From Deltaproteobacteria bacterium (lineage in GTDB: Bacteria > Desulfobacterota > DSM-4660 > Desulfatiglandales > B25-G16), in assembly GCA_020348625.1 (NCBI GenBank), contig CP070752.1:1105576-1114597 (forward strand): DNA of 9,022 nucleotides, written 5' to 3'. Position 1 is the first letter of the stretch, and each line of letters opens with the position of its first letter. Under the pieces are notes generated by a model that worked only from the letters and a program-made list of their open reading frames with translations, was not told where the DNA came from and did not search any database. The translations under genes and the position numbers were made by a program. Shown here in pieces: positions 1 to 5,630 of this stretch.

Positions 1-356
1 CAATAAGCTGAGACAAAGTAATAAAGCCGTAACTCTTCTGCTCTTTGAAATTGATCTTATGCCGAGCATGGAGATGTCTTTTTTTGACTCTGTCCTCCCA
101 TGGTTCAGAGGAGTGGGCGTTTCAAAACGGCGCACACAGGCTGCAACCTTTGTGCTAAGGCTTATGGGGAGGTGCGCCGTTTTTAAACGGCCCTGTACAG
201 GGCCTTGTTTAGAGGTCAGAGCAAAAAAAGACATCTCCATGCTCTATCCCCTCGGTTCTGTTGCGAATAGCCATTAGGTGGCAGCAAATGCACAGGAGCG
301 CTACCTTTCTAAAGAGCTAACGTGTTACGGCTTTATTACTTTGTATCAGCTTATTG
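1..356. repeat. MITE-like nested inverted-repeat element, copy 1
   Basis: Non-coding element whose outer ends, 1-33 and 324-356, are inverted repeats matching at 32 of 33 positions; weaker complementarity continues inward to about 46 and 311. A second nested pair, 64-86 with 222-244, is a perfect 23-base inverted repeat. A third, about 116-135 with 172-193, is imperfect and built on a GTTT..AACGGCGCAC core. A 16-base perfect palindrome, GGCCCTGTACAGGGCC, lies at 189-204. The right arm recurs in inverted orientation at 8931-9022, so this is a dispersed repeat family. There is no transposase and no credible protein; the open frame at 59-277 is low-complexity and crosses the repeat arms. Size and terminal repeats suggest a MITE or a large palindromic element. 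The left boundary coincides with the window edge, so the element could extend further, and a target-site duplication cannot be tested. It lies 26 bp past the btuD stop and could end that transcript as a large hairpin. Confidence 0.85.
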
Positions 357-382
357 AGAAATTGCTATCGATTTCCCAACAA

Positions 383-1186
383 TCAAGAAATATCAACCCC
401 GGCCCTTTTTGAGAGCACGGTTACCCGAGGCGTCTGGGTGAGCGGGTTCTTATCGACCAGCACCGGGCAGCGGTATACCTCGCTTATGGTGTCGGTGGTA
501 ACCACCTCATGCGGTGAACCGATCCCATAGATCCTCCCCTCATTCAGGAGAAGCATCCGGTGGCAGTACTGCGCTGCAAGACTTATATCGTGAGAGACAA
601 CCATTACGCCCAACCCTTGCGACCGTGTCAGAGACGAAATGAGCTCGAAGATCTCAACCTTGTGCCGGATATCCAGCTGCGAGGTGGGCTCATCGAGCAA
701 GACGAATTGGGCCTTCTGGGTCAATGCCCGGGCAATAAGCACCCTCTGCTTTTCCCCTCCTGATAACTCATGTATGGACCGCTGCTCCAGATCAAGGGTT
801 CCGGTAAGCCGCATCGACTCACGAGCTATCTCCAGATCCTCCTTTCCTTCAAACGGAAAGAGGCCCCTGTGCGCAAAACGCCCCATAAGCACGACATCGA
901 GCACGGAGAAGGCGAACCGAAAGGTCGTCTCCTGGGGTACCATGGCGATCAGCCTGGCAACCTCGTGCCTGCGGCACCTGGAAATGGGGCGATTCAGAAG
1001 CAAAACCTCTCCCTTGTCCACCCGAATAAGGCCATCCATAATCCTCAACAGGGTGCTTTTTCCCGAGCCATTCGGGCCAATCATGCCCATCAGTTCTCCC
1101 TGCTTGAGCCCAAAACTAATCCCATCCAGGCTCCAGTGATTGCCATAGCTGAAGGACAGCGCCTTTAGGATCAGCCCTGCGTCCAC
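383..1186 (-). CDS. btuD: Cobalamin ABC transporter ATP-binding protein BtuD
   Basis: Cytoplasmic ATPase of the vitamin B12/corrinoid importer, powering passage through the BtuC permease. The 267-residue protein has the full ABC motif set: Walker A GPNGSGKST (37-45), Q-loop Gln85 in MVPQE, signature LSGGEKQ (141-147), Walker B FVLLDE (161-166), D-loop SQLD and switch His199 in VVSHD. This is the FecE/BtuD/FhuC type. The sequence alone would not separate cobalamin from ferric-siderophore transport; the cobalamin riboswitch heading the operon decides it. The start is GTG at 1186, inside the end of btuC (16-bp overlap), with an AGG-containing ribosome site just upstream; the reading frame begins in conserved sequence (LILKALSFSYG), so no other start is needed. 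It is the last gene of the operon and ends 26 bp before the repeat element. About 30 residues after the ABC core are not motif-rich, which is common in this family. Confidence 0.93.
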   Translation of the reverse strand: MDAGLILKALSFSYGNHWSLDGISFGLKQGELMGMIGPNGSGKSTLLRIMDGLIRVDKGEVLLLNRPISRCRRHEVARLIAMVPQETTFRFAFSVLDVVLMGRFAHRGLFPFEGKEDLEIARESMRLTGTLDLEQRSIHELSGGEKQRVLIARALTQKAQFVLLDEPTSQLDIRHKVEIFELISSLTRSQGLGVMVVSHDISLAAQYCHRMLLLNEGRIYGIGSPHEVVTTDTISEVYRCPVLVDKNPLTQTPRVTVLSKRAGVDIS

Positions 1187-2208
1187 TGGCTACCTCGCTT
1201 CCTTAAGAGATAGATAAAAAACGGCGCCCCCAAAAAGGCGGTTATCACCCCTACGGGCAACTCGCTGGGGGATATGATCGTGCGTGCCATTGTATCCGCG
1301 GCCACCAAGAAGATGGCGCCCCCAAGGGCTGAAGTCGGTATCAGCAGGCGATGGTCAGGGCCGAGGATCATCCTCATCAGGTGGGGGACAATCAAGCCCA
1401 CGAATCCGATTATTCCCGAGAATGAGACCACCACGCCGGTAATCAAGGATATGCCGATGAACGATATCCACTTTACCATCTCCACCTCTACGCCCATCTG
1501 AAGAGCGGGCTCCTCTCCCCCCACCATGAGGTTGAAGTGCCGAGAGAAGAGGTAGATGATCCCTGAGACGATGAGAACGAGCGGAAGGGAGATTGACAAC
1601 TGTATGTACTTGCTCTGAGATAGATCCCCATATAGCCAAAAGAGCATGGAGTGGAGCCTGCTGTCGCTCACGGTGGCAATGAAGAACATGATGATCGCCG
1701 TAAAGAAGGCGTTGACGATTACCCCGGTGAGCAACAGCGTGGATGACTCAAGGCCTCCATGACGGCTGCTGATCCCCATTACCAAGAGGATAGTTGCCAG
1801 CGCAGTGATGAAGGACAGCAGCGGTACGCCCACGGTAAAGCCCAGGCCCAGCATGATGCCTCCGATGGCACCTATTGCCGCACCACTGGAGATGCCAAGG
1901 ATAAAGGGTTCGGCCAGGGGATTCCTCAGGAGTGCCTGGAACACCACCCCGCCAAGGGACAAGGTAAACCCAATGAGACCGGCCAACAGGATCCTCGGTA
2001 ATCGAATCTTGGTGAGGATCATCGAGGTGGTCTGATCCACCGATTGCGTGCCTGCACACCAGGCAAGAATCGTGCCCATGGAAACCTTGGCCGGGCCCAT
2101 GCTTAAGGAAGTGAGGGCAACCACCACGAACACTATGGATAGAATAATCCCTATGGAAAGCACCCTCACCGGGGTGACCATCCGACCCCTGGTGCCTCTC
2201 AATGCCAT
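1171..2208 (-). CDS. btuC: Cobalamin ABC transporter permease BtuC (FecCD family)
   Basis: Inner-membrane permease that would form a homodimeric channel for corrinoids delivered by BtuF. The 345-residue product is strongly hydrophobic with roughly nine to ten membrane segments. It has two FecCD-family hallmarks: the RLPRILLAGLIGF...GVVFQALLRNPLAEPFILG block in the N-terminal half, and the GIIGFVGLIVPHLMRMILGPDHR block, which includes the cytoplasmic coupling loop contacting the ATPase. ATG at 2208 is chosen because GGAGG stands 4 bases upstream and because hydrophobic sequence starts soon after. A longer frame reaching 2346 would add 46 polar residues encoded entirely within btuF in another frame and is rejected. 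ATG at 2181 is a less likely alternative. The start overlaps the btuF stop by 10 bp and the stop overlaps the btuD start by 16 bp, pointing to translational coupling in one operon. Confidence 0.92.
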   Translation of the reverse strand: MALRGTRGRMVTPVRVLSIGIILSIVFVVVALTSLSMGPAKVSMGTILAWCAGTQSVDQTTSMILTKIRLPRILLAGLIGFTLSLGGVVFQALLRNPLAEPFILGISSGAAIGAIGGIMLGLGFTVGVPLLSFITALATILLVMGISSRHGGLESSTLLLTGVIVNAFFTAIIMFFIATVSDSRLHSMLFWLYGDLSQSKYIQLSISLPLVLIVSGIIYLFSRHFNLMVGGEEPALQMGVEVEMVKWISFIGISLITGVVVSFSGIIGFVGLIVPHLMRMILGPDHRLLIPTSALGGAIFLVAADTMARTIISPSELPVGVITAFLGAPFFIYLLRKRGSQWTQG

Positions 2209-3116
2209 GTGACCTCCGGATGTATGAGCCTCGCCATCTCCTCTAACCCCTTTACTACCCGAGGAGCGGCCCTGTCTATGAGGTCTGAGTTTATCGTGTA
2301 CACGCGCCCCTTCTGCACTGCAGGTATCGCAGTCCATCGAAACCATTGCCTTCGTGCCCTCTCATGCTCCCCACCCCTGCCCATGGACGAGATAATGATC
2401 ACCTCCGGCCCTCTTCTTATAACCTCTTCCAAACTGAACCGAGGGTAGGTGATGGGCTGATCCTCGGCCAGGTTTCGGCCGCCAGCCAACTCAATTACGT
2501 CATGGTGCGTGGTGCTGCGATTCACACTCATAAGGGGCTTGATGTTAATCACCAAAAAGACGAGCGGCCTGTCTCGTCCCCTGACCGCCTCTTTGACCTT
2601 CTCAATCCTCTGCCTCAGGGAGCCTACGAGCGCCCTCGCCCTGGGCGCAACCCCACACACATCCCCTACGCTCTCTATTGCCTCGAGGATTTGCCTTATC
2701 CTTCGAGGATTCACGACGTACACGGGGATTCCGGCTTCTTCCAGCATTTCAACGTCTTCTCTCGTGTTTCCATCGGCCGTGGCAATGACGAGATCGGGAT
2801 CTAAGGTCACCACCTTTTCCACGTTGATATCCGTATAGGTGCCCACCCGTGGTTTTTCCTTAGCCTCCTCAGGGAAATAGCTGAATTGAGTCACGCCCAC
2901 GAGCGTGTCGCCCAATCCCAGGAAATAGATCATCTCCGTGATGCTGGGCGCCAAGGAAACGATCCTTGTGGGAGGAGATCCCAATATCACCTTCCTGCCC
3001 AAGGAATCAAGGAAGGTGGCTGCCCACAGTTTGACGGGGGAGAAGACCAGAACGAGGAAAAGGAGCAGGGGCAAAACCCTGCTATGAAAAGTGCATCTGA
3101 ACGAGTCCGCCTTCAT
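2199..3116 (-). CDS. btuF: Periplasmic cobalamin-binding protein BtuF
   Basis: Substrate-binding protein of the B12 importer (periplasmic binding protein family with the TroA/BtuF-type fold). The 305-residue product begins with a signal peptide: basic start MKADSFR, hydrophobic core LPLLLFLVLVF, probable signal peptidase I site after KLWA. There is no lipobox cysteine, so it should be soluble and not a lipoprotein. Mature sequence has the family pattern RIVSLAPSITEMIYFLGLGDTLVGVT, then DPDLVIATADGNTREDVEMLEEAGIPVYVV, and a second lobe with ELAGGRNLAEDQPITYPRFSLEEVI and PEVIIIS. ATG at 3116 is chosen because the signal peptide follows it directly and AAGGA lies about 11 bases upstream. The frame is open to an ATG at 3179, but that codon sits inside the terminator hairpin of the riboswitch and would put 21 polar residues before the signal peptide. 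First gene of the operon, overlapping btuC by 10 bp. Confidence 0.9.
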   Translation of the reverse strand: MKADSFRCTFHSRVLPLLLFLVLVFSPVKLWAATFLDSLGRKVILGSPPTRIVSLAPSITEMIYFLGLGDTLVGVTQFSYFPEEAKEKPRVGTYTDINVEKVVTLDPDLVIATADGNTREDVEMLEEAGIPVYVVNPRRIRQILEAIESVGDVCGVAPRARALVGSLRQRIEKVKEAVRGRDRPLVFLVINIKPLMSVNRSTTHHDVIELAGGRNLAEDQPITYPRFSLEEVIRRGPEVIIISSMGRGGEHERARRQWFRWTAIPAVQKGRVYTINSDLIDRAAPRVVKGLEEMARLIHPEVTWH

Positions 3117-3157
3117 TGTTTGCCAAATCCTTGGATTCTCAATCTCTTGATTTGTCC

Positions 3158-3194
3158 AAAAAAAAGTCCTTAAATCCATCTGGATTTAAGGACT
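3158..3194 (-). terminator. Riboswitch-controlled intrinsic terminator
   Basis: On the minus strand a perfect 13-bp stem (AGTCCTTAAATCC at 3194-3182 with its complement at 3177-3165) with loop AGAT is followed at once by an eight-T run (3165-3158, first T shared with the stem). It lies between the cobalamin aptamer and btuF, 42 bp before the chosen btuF start, the standard place for a transcription-attenuating expression platform. Confidence 0.9.
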
Positions 3195-3220
3195 GCACCC
3201 TGCTTCCTTGATCCTTAAAT
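3182..3220 (-). promoter_or_regulatory. Antiterminator segment of the cobalamin riboswitch
   Basis: ATTTAAGGA at 3220-3212 (minus strand) repeats the 3' arm of the terminator and is perfectly complementary over 9 bases to TCCTTAAAT at 3192-3184 in the terminator's 5' arm. Pairing of these two segments would prevent the terminator from forming. The expected logic, from known cobalamin riboswitches, is that B12 binding blocks the antiterminator and shuts off btuFCD. A small hairpin GCCG/CGGC with loop GCAGAGGT at 3237-3222, just before it, is in the place of the P13 stem that contacts the aptamer; that assignment is inference. Confidence 0.75.
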
Positions 3221-3245
3221 AGCCGACCTCTGCCGGCACACAATT

Positions 3246-3529
3246 ACCATCGTGGCAGGTCTTCTGACTCTCCTGACCTCACGACTAGCCTTCCCGTCCT
3301 GCTCAAGGCAAAACAGTGACGTTAGCCCTCTATCGAAGAGGGTGTGCCGGAGGCGTCTTCACCTCATTAGAAAAGCGATCTCACTATGCATAGCCCGGCC
3401 TGAGAATGTACCACTTTGGGGCTTATAGGTCTCGGCGAAATCATCTAATGGGGCGCAGGATTACAGCGGCGGGACCGTTCCCGAATCTAACGGGATTCCC
3501 TTTTAAACCGTCCAGGTACCACCCATGGC
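3246..3529 (-). promoter_or_regulatory. Cobalamin (AdoCbl-type) riboswitch aptamer
   Basis: The minus strand reads through the recognised landmarks in order: a 5' segment with TTTAAAAGGGAA (about 3506-3495), the core CGGTCCCGCCGCTGTAATC (3477-3459), and the B12 box AGTCAGAAGACCTGCC (3269-3254). A closing stem P1 can form between GCCAT..GTGG at the 5' end (3529-3519) and CCAC.ATGGT at the 3' end (3254-3246). It directly precedes a switchable terminator and btuFCD, so it would repress corrinoid import when cobalamin is plentiful. Boundaries are estimated from P1 and could be off by 10-20 bases. I saw no convincing promoter just upstream; the leader may start within about 3530-3565 or be read through from rpsU. 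Confidence 0.95.
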
Positions 3530-3564
3530 AAATCAAAGATCAAACCCTTGTTTCATGACGCAAG

Positions 3565-3616
3565 AAAAAGGAGCTTCCCTCTCTATCCGGCTACCAGTTG
3601 AGACGATACACGCTCC
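3565..3616 (-). terminator. Possible rpsU terminator (three nested short stems plus T run)
   Basis: Minus strand: GGAGC (3616-3612) pairs with GCTCC (3574-3570) and is followed directly by TTTTT (3569-3565). Inside, TCTC pairs with GAGA and CTGG with CCGG around a TAG loop. The stems are short and separated by internal loops, so strength is uncertain, but it is the only hairpin-plus-T-run between the rpsU stop (3726) and the riboswitch. The rest of 3617-3725 shows no gene, only a 5-bp hairpin CTGGT/ACCAG at about 3692-3706. Confidence 0.4.
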
Positions 3617-3725
3617 ACCGCATGGCAAACCCGCAGGAGGTAGCAGTGCAATCATTCAGTGAAATAGGTCTTACTAGTGCCCACATCAACCCTGGTCTAT
3701 AACCAGACGATCTCAGGAGAAGAGG

Positions 3726-3911
3726 TTAGAACCTCCTCATCTTCTTCCGGAGCCTTTTGGCAGCCTTGGCCTGCTTCTTTTTCTTCTGCACACTGGGCTT
3801 ATCGTAAAATCTTCTTTCCTTTATCTCGGAGTAGAAACCCTCTTTTGAAAGCTTTCTCTTGAGATCCCTGATAGCCTTTTCTATCTGATTATCATATACA
3901 ATTACTTTCAT
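3726..3911 (-). CDS. rpsU: Small ribosomal subunit protein bS21
   Basis: Component of the 30S platform located next to the 3' end of 16S rRNA, involved in mRNA engagement at initiation. The 61-residue product has the family pattern: MKVIVYDNQ-IEKAIRDLKRKLSKEGFYSEIKERRFYDKPS followed by a lysine/arginine-rich C-terminal helix (KKKKQAKAAKRLRKKMRRF). Length fits the shorter bS21 forms. Start ATG at 3911 matches the conserved N terminus. The start has no good Shine-Dalgarno at normal distance: AGGA is 13 bases away, while a near-perfect GGGAGGTGACC lies about 65 bases upstream, separated by a foldable hairpin. Transcribed from a consensus promoter (4095-4068) through a leader of about 150 nt. It stands alone here, divergent from the 6S RNA gene, with the B12 operon downstream on the same strand. 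Confidence 0.96.
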   Translation of the reverse strand: MKVIVYDNQIEKAIRDLKRKLSKEGFYSEIKERRFYDKPSVQKKKKQAKAAKRLRKKMRRF

Positions 3912-3915
3912 GGAA

Positions 3916-3975
3916 TTAGAGACATCCTAAAAGGCACGGGCTCAGCGTGCCTTTCCAAGGACTTTGTCTCTCCAA
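3916..3975 (-). CDS. Possible 19-codon upstream ORF in the rpsU leader
   Basis: A TTG codon at 3975 sits 7 bases after the strong ribosome site GGGAGG (3988-3983). It opens a short frame, MERQSPWKGTLSPCLLGCL, ending in TAA at 3918-3916, only 4 bases before the rpsU ATG. Such spacing would allow translational coupling, and rpsU lacks a strong site of its own. No family is recognised. The TTG start, the short length and the overlap with a hairpin mean it may be chance, and the ribosome site may serve rpsU in another way. A second possible frame, from GTG inside the same site, is too close to it to be used. Confidence 0.3.
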   Translation of the reverse strand: MERQSPWKGTLSPCLLGCL

Positions 3976-4026
3976 GAGGTCACCTCCCTTTCATAAGGTA
4001 TTTTTGTAGAGACTGTGTCAGTCCCT
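3918..4026 (-). promoter_or_regulatory. Structured rpsU 5' leader with competing helices and extended Shine-Dalgarno
   Basis: Minus-strand leader elements in order: hairpin A, AGGGACTG (4026-4019) with CAGTCTCT (4015-4008), loop ACA; Shine-Dalgarno GGGAGGTGACC (3988-3978), whose GGAGGTGA is an 8-base match to the complement of the usual 16S rRNA tail; AGAGAC (3971-3966); a 9-bp hairpin AAAGGCACG/CGTGCCTTT (3954-3930); and GTCTCT (3923-3918). AGAGAC can pair either with the GTCTCT of hairpin A (4013-4008), enclosing the Shine-Dalgarno in a loop, or with GTCTCT at 3923-3918, closing a long hairpin next to the rpsU start. These pairings are mutually exclusive, as in a switch. Autoregulation by bS21 or by initiation capacity is an inference. 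Confidence 0.5.
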
Positions 4027-4043
4027 TTCTAGTTCTCAATCAG

Positions 4044-4073
4044 TTGCACATGCCGTGGATTCCCTGGATTATA
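4044..4073 (+). promoter_or_regulatory. Candidate promoter of the 6S RNA gene
   Basis: Plus strand: TTGCAC (4044-4049), 18-bp spacer, ATTATA (4068-4073), with further AT sequence to 4076. It would start transcription near 4080, just upstream of the 6S-like sequence. The -10 is the exact complement of the rpsU -10. The match is moderate, and neighbouring -10 registers are possible. Confidence 0.4.
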
Positions 4074-4095
4074 TATGCGGTCTTTCAATTGTCAA
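4068..4095 (-). promoter_or_regulatory. Consensus sigma70 promoter of rpsU
   Basis: Minus strand: TTGACA (4095-4090) and TATAAT (4073-4068), both perfect consensus hexamers separated by 16 bp. Predicted transcription start near 4061, giving a leader of about 150 nt before rpsU. The -10 element shares its base pairs with the candidate -10 of the 6S RNA promoter on the other strand. Confidence 0.85.
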
Positions 4096-4235
4096 TGTTT
4101 TTCTGGAGTTTCCTGAGTTTGTAGTGAACACCGATGTCCCTGAGCCACATTCGCGGAAGCGGTGGAGCACCCCCCGAGGGTGAGCAGGCTTCGACGTGAG
4201 CTCAGCCGAACGTAAGGGGCAAACCCCGCCTTTTT
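4081..4235 (+). ncRNA. ssrS: 6S RNA
   Basis: 6S RNA binds sigma70 RNA polymerase holoenzyme as a promoter mimic and adjusts transcription in slow growth. The plus strand aligns by eye with Escherichia coli 6S: GTCCCTGAGCC (4136-4146, E. coli GTCCCCTGAGCC), GTGGAGCACC (4162-4171, E. coli GTGGCGCTCC) and GGTGAGCAGGCT (4179-4190, E. coli GGTGAGCATGCT) occur in the same order with similar spacing. ATGT (4134-4137) can pair with ACGT (4210-4213) at the place of the E. coli CAGU/ACUG closure. The apical part folds as CCAC/GTGG with an inner CGC-GGAA-GCG hairpin. A GC hairpin and TTTTT follow. The total of about 150 nt is shorter than the E. coli RNA and the outer closing stem is poor, so the 5' and 3' ends are approximate. 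It is divergent from rpsU and convergent with the methyltransferase gene, whose stop is 3 bp beyond the T run. Confidence 0.75.
4214..4235 (+). terminator. Terminator of 6S RNA
   Basis: Plus strand AAGGGG CAAA CCCC followed by GCC and TTTTT (4231-4235). The 4-bp GC stem can be re-registered with AAGG pairing CCTT. It stands 3 bp before the stop codon of the convergent methyltransferase gene, so on the minus strand the same GC hairpin lies at the end of that transcript but lacks a T run there. Confidence 0.55.
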
Positions 4236-4237
4236 CA

Positions 4238-5620
4238 TCACCTTTGCTCGAGCAAAACCACGGTTTCGACATGATGGGTATTTGGAAAAAGGTCTAGGGG
4301 CTGAACCTTGCCTACCAGGTACCGCTCGTTGAGCAAGGCCAGATCTCTGGCCAAGGTCGAAGGGTTGCAGGAGACGTAGATGATCTTATCAGGCATGAGG
4401 TACAAGATCTGTTCGATCACCTTTCTATGTATCCCCGCTCTTGGCGGATCAGCAATCAAAAGGTTCGGATGAAGCGCAGCCTGTGGCAAAAGCACCTTGC
4501 TGTCTCCACAGAGAAATTCACAGTTATCTATGGCGTTCAACGCGCAGTTCTTCCTGGCGTCTTGTATTGCGCTCTCAGATATATCCATGCCTATCACTAG
4601 AGATGCTAAGGGAGCCAAAAGGATTGAAATGGTTCCTATGCCGCAGTAGAGATCGATAATGGTTTCCCCCCCTGTCAGTGAGGCGAGATCCCTTACCTGC
4701 TCATAGAGCCGTTCTGCCATAGCCGTATTTGTCTGGAAAAAGGATTGTGCTGATATCTCAAAGGTAAACTCCCCAATCTTATCCCGTATACTGCTCCTGC
4801 CTGATAGAGCCTTTTCCCGTTCGGCAATCGCTGTACCCCCTCTTCTGGTGTTGATACTTTGCACCAGCGATGCGATGTTGCCAAAACGATCCTTCAGGAT
4901 TGATGCCAGCGTACCGAGTTCTGATTCTCTCCCCTCGCTCGTGACGATGTTCACCATCCATTCATCGAAATAATGGCTGTGCCGCAGCACGAGGTAGCGC
5001 CAGAATCCCTGATGGCTCCTCAGCCCGTATACGGGAAGGTTACTGCCTCTCACATATTTCTTGACCACCCTTAGTATTTCGTTTCCCCTCTCGTGTTGCA
5101 GAAGGCATCGGTCAATATCGATAATCTTGTCAAAGGTGCCTGGCACATGAAGCCCGAGTGCGAAATGCTCATAGTCATCCTTGTTATCCAAATCTTCGGG
5201 AAACCGCCATCTTCTATCGGAAAATGAGAATTCCATCTTGTTTCTATATCCAAGCACTTGAGGGGCGGGCAAGACAGGCTGTACGAACACGTCAGTGACC
5301 TTGCCGATATGGCGAAGGAGTTCCTCAACAATGGCGTGTTTATATTCGAGTTGTTTCTCATACTCGATAAACTGCCAGTTACAGCCCCCACAGTAATCAT
5401 TGTAACGGCAGGGGGCAATTGCTCTGTGCTGCGATGGTTCAAAAACCTCAAGAAGTCTGGCCTCAGCAAAGTCCTTCTTCACTCTTCTGGCCCGTGCCAT
5501 AACCCTTTCGCCGGGGATGACCGCATTCACAAAAACCGCTCTATTATCGTGATGAGCGAGTCCCCTGCCGCCATAGACCATCTTTTCTATGGTTACCTCT
5601 ATGATGTCTCCTCTTCGCAT
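4238..5620 (-). CDS. 23S rRNA (uracil-C5)-methyltransferase, RlmD/RumA family
   Basis: SAM-dependent enzyme that methylates C5 of a uracil in 23S rRNA. The 460 residues begin with a TRAM RNA-binding domain (about 1-60, MRRGDIIEVTIEKMVYGGRGLA). An iron-sulfur cluster motif follows: Cys71-x5-Cys77-x2-Cys80 (CRYNDYCGGC) with a fourth Cys172 in DIDRC. The C-terminal methyltransferase fold has FFQTN (295-299), SAM loop DLYCGIGT (323-330), ADPPRAG (390-396), catalytic Cys418 in VSCNPSTLARD and Glu452 in HHVETVVLLE. All expected catalytic and cluster residues are present. RlmD (U1939), RlmC (U747) or RlmCD dual specificity cannot be settled from sequence alone, so no symbol is given. ATG at 5620 matches the conserved TRAM start and has AAGG 9 bases upstream; an ATG at 5626 is out of frame. 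The gene is divergent from lgt and convergent with 6S RNA. Confidence 0.93.
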   Translation of the reverse strand: MRRGDIIEVTIEKMVYGGRGLAHHDNRAVFVNAVIPGERVMARARRVKKDFAEARLLEVFEPSQHRAIAPCRYNDYCGGCNWQFIEYEKQLEYKHAIVEELLRHIGKVTDVFVQPVLPAPQVLGYRNKMEFSFSDRRWRFPEDLDNKDDYEHFALGLHVPGTFDKIIDIDRCLLQHERGNEILRVVKKYVRGSNLPVYGLRSHQGFWRYLVLRHSHYFDEWMVNIVTSEGRESELGTLASILKDRFGNIASLVQSINTRRGGTAIAEREKALSGRSSIRDKIGEFTFEISAQSFFQTNTAMAERLYEQVRDLASLTGGETIIDLYCGIGTISILLAPLASLVIGMDISESAIQDARKNCALNAIDNCEFLCGDSKVLLPQAALHPNLLIADPPRAGIHRKVIEQILYLMPDKIIYVSCNPSTLARDLALLNERYLVGKVQPLDLFPNTHHVETVVLLEQR

Positions 5621-5630
5621 ACTCCATGAC

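Noticed and set aside
64..244. Invertible segment between the perfect 23-bp inner inverted repeats, suspected because copy 2 reads in reverse
   Set aside because: The outer part of copy 2 also matches the right terminal repeat better (17 of 19), so the whole copy is simply inverted with an internal deletion; no flip of the inner part is needed.
59..277. Open frame of 72 codons inside the repeat element
   Set aside because: It crosses the inverted-repeat arms, resembles no protein family, lacks a ribosome site, and its sequence is explained by the repeat.
639..1168. Long plus-strand frames opposite btuD
   Set aside because: They are antisense shadows of a well-supported ABC ATPase gene with all motifs intact.
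2209..2346. N-terminal extension of btuC from a start at 2346
   Set aside because: The added 46 residues are polar, are encoded wholly within btuF in another frame, and have no homology pattern; ATG 2208 has GGAGG at good spacing.
3570..3616. tRNA-like stretch on the minus strand (CTCAACTGGTAGC resembles a D-arm between GGAGC and GCTCC)
   Set aside because: Too short for a tRNA, with no anticodon arm or T-loop; nested stems followed by a T run fit a terminator better.
4069..4272. Minus-strand frame of 67 codons between rpsU and the methyltransferase gene
   Set aside because: It is antisense to the 6S RNA, overlaps the methyltransferase C terminus and the rpsU promoter, and has no family features.
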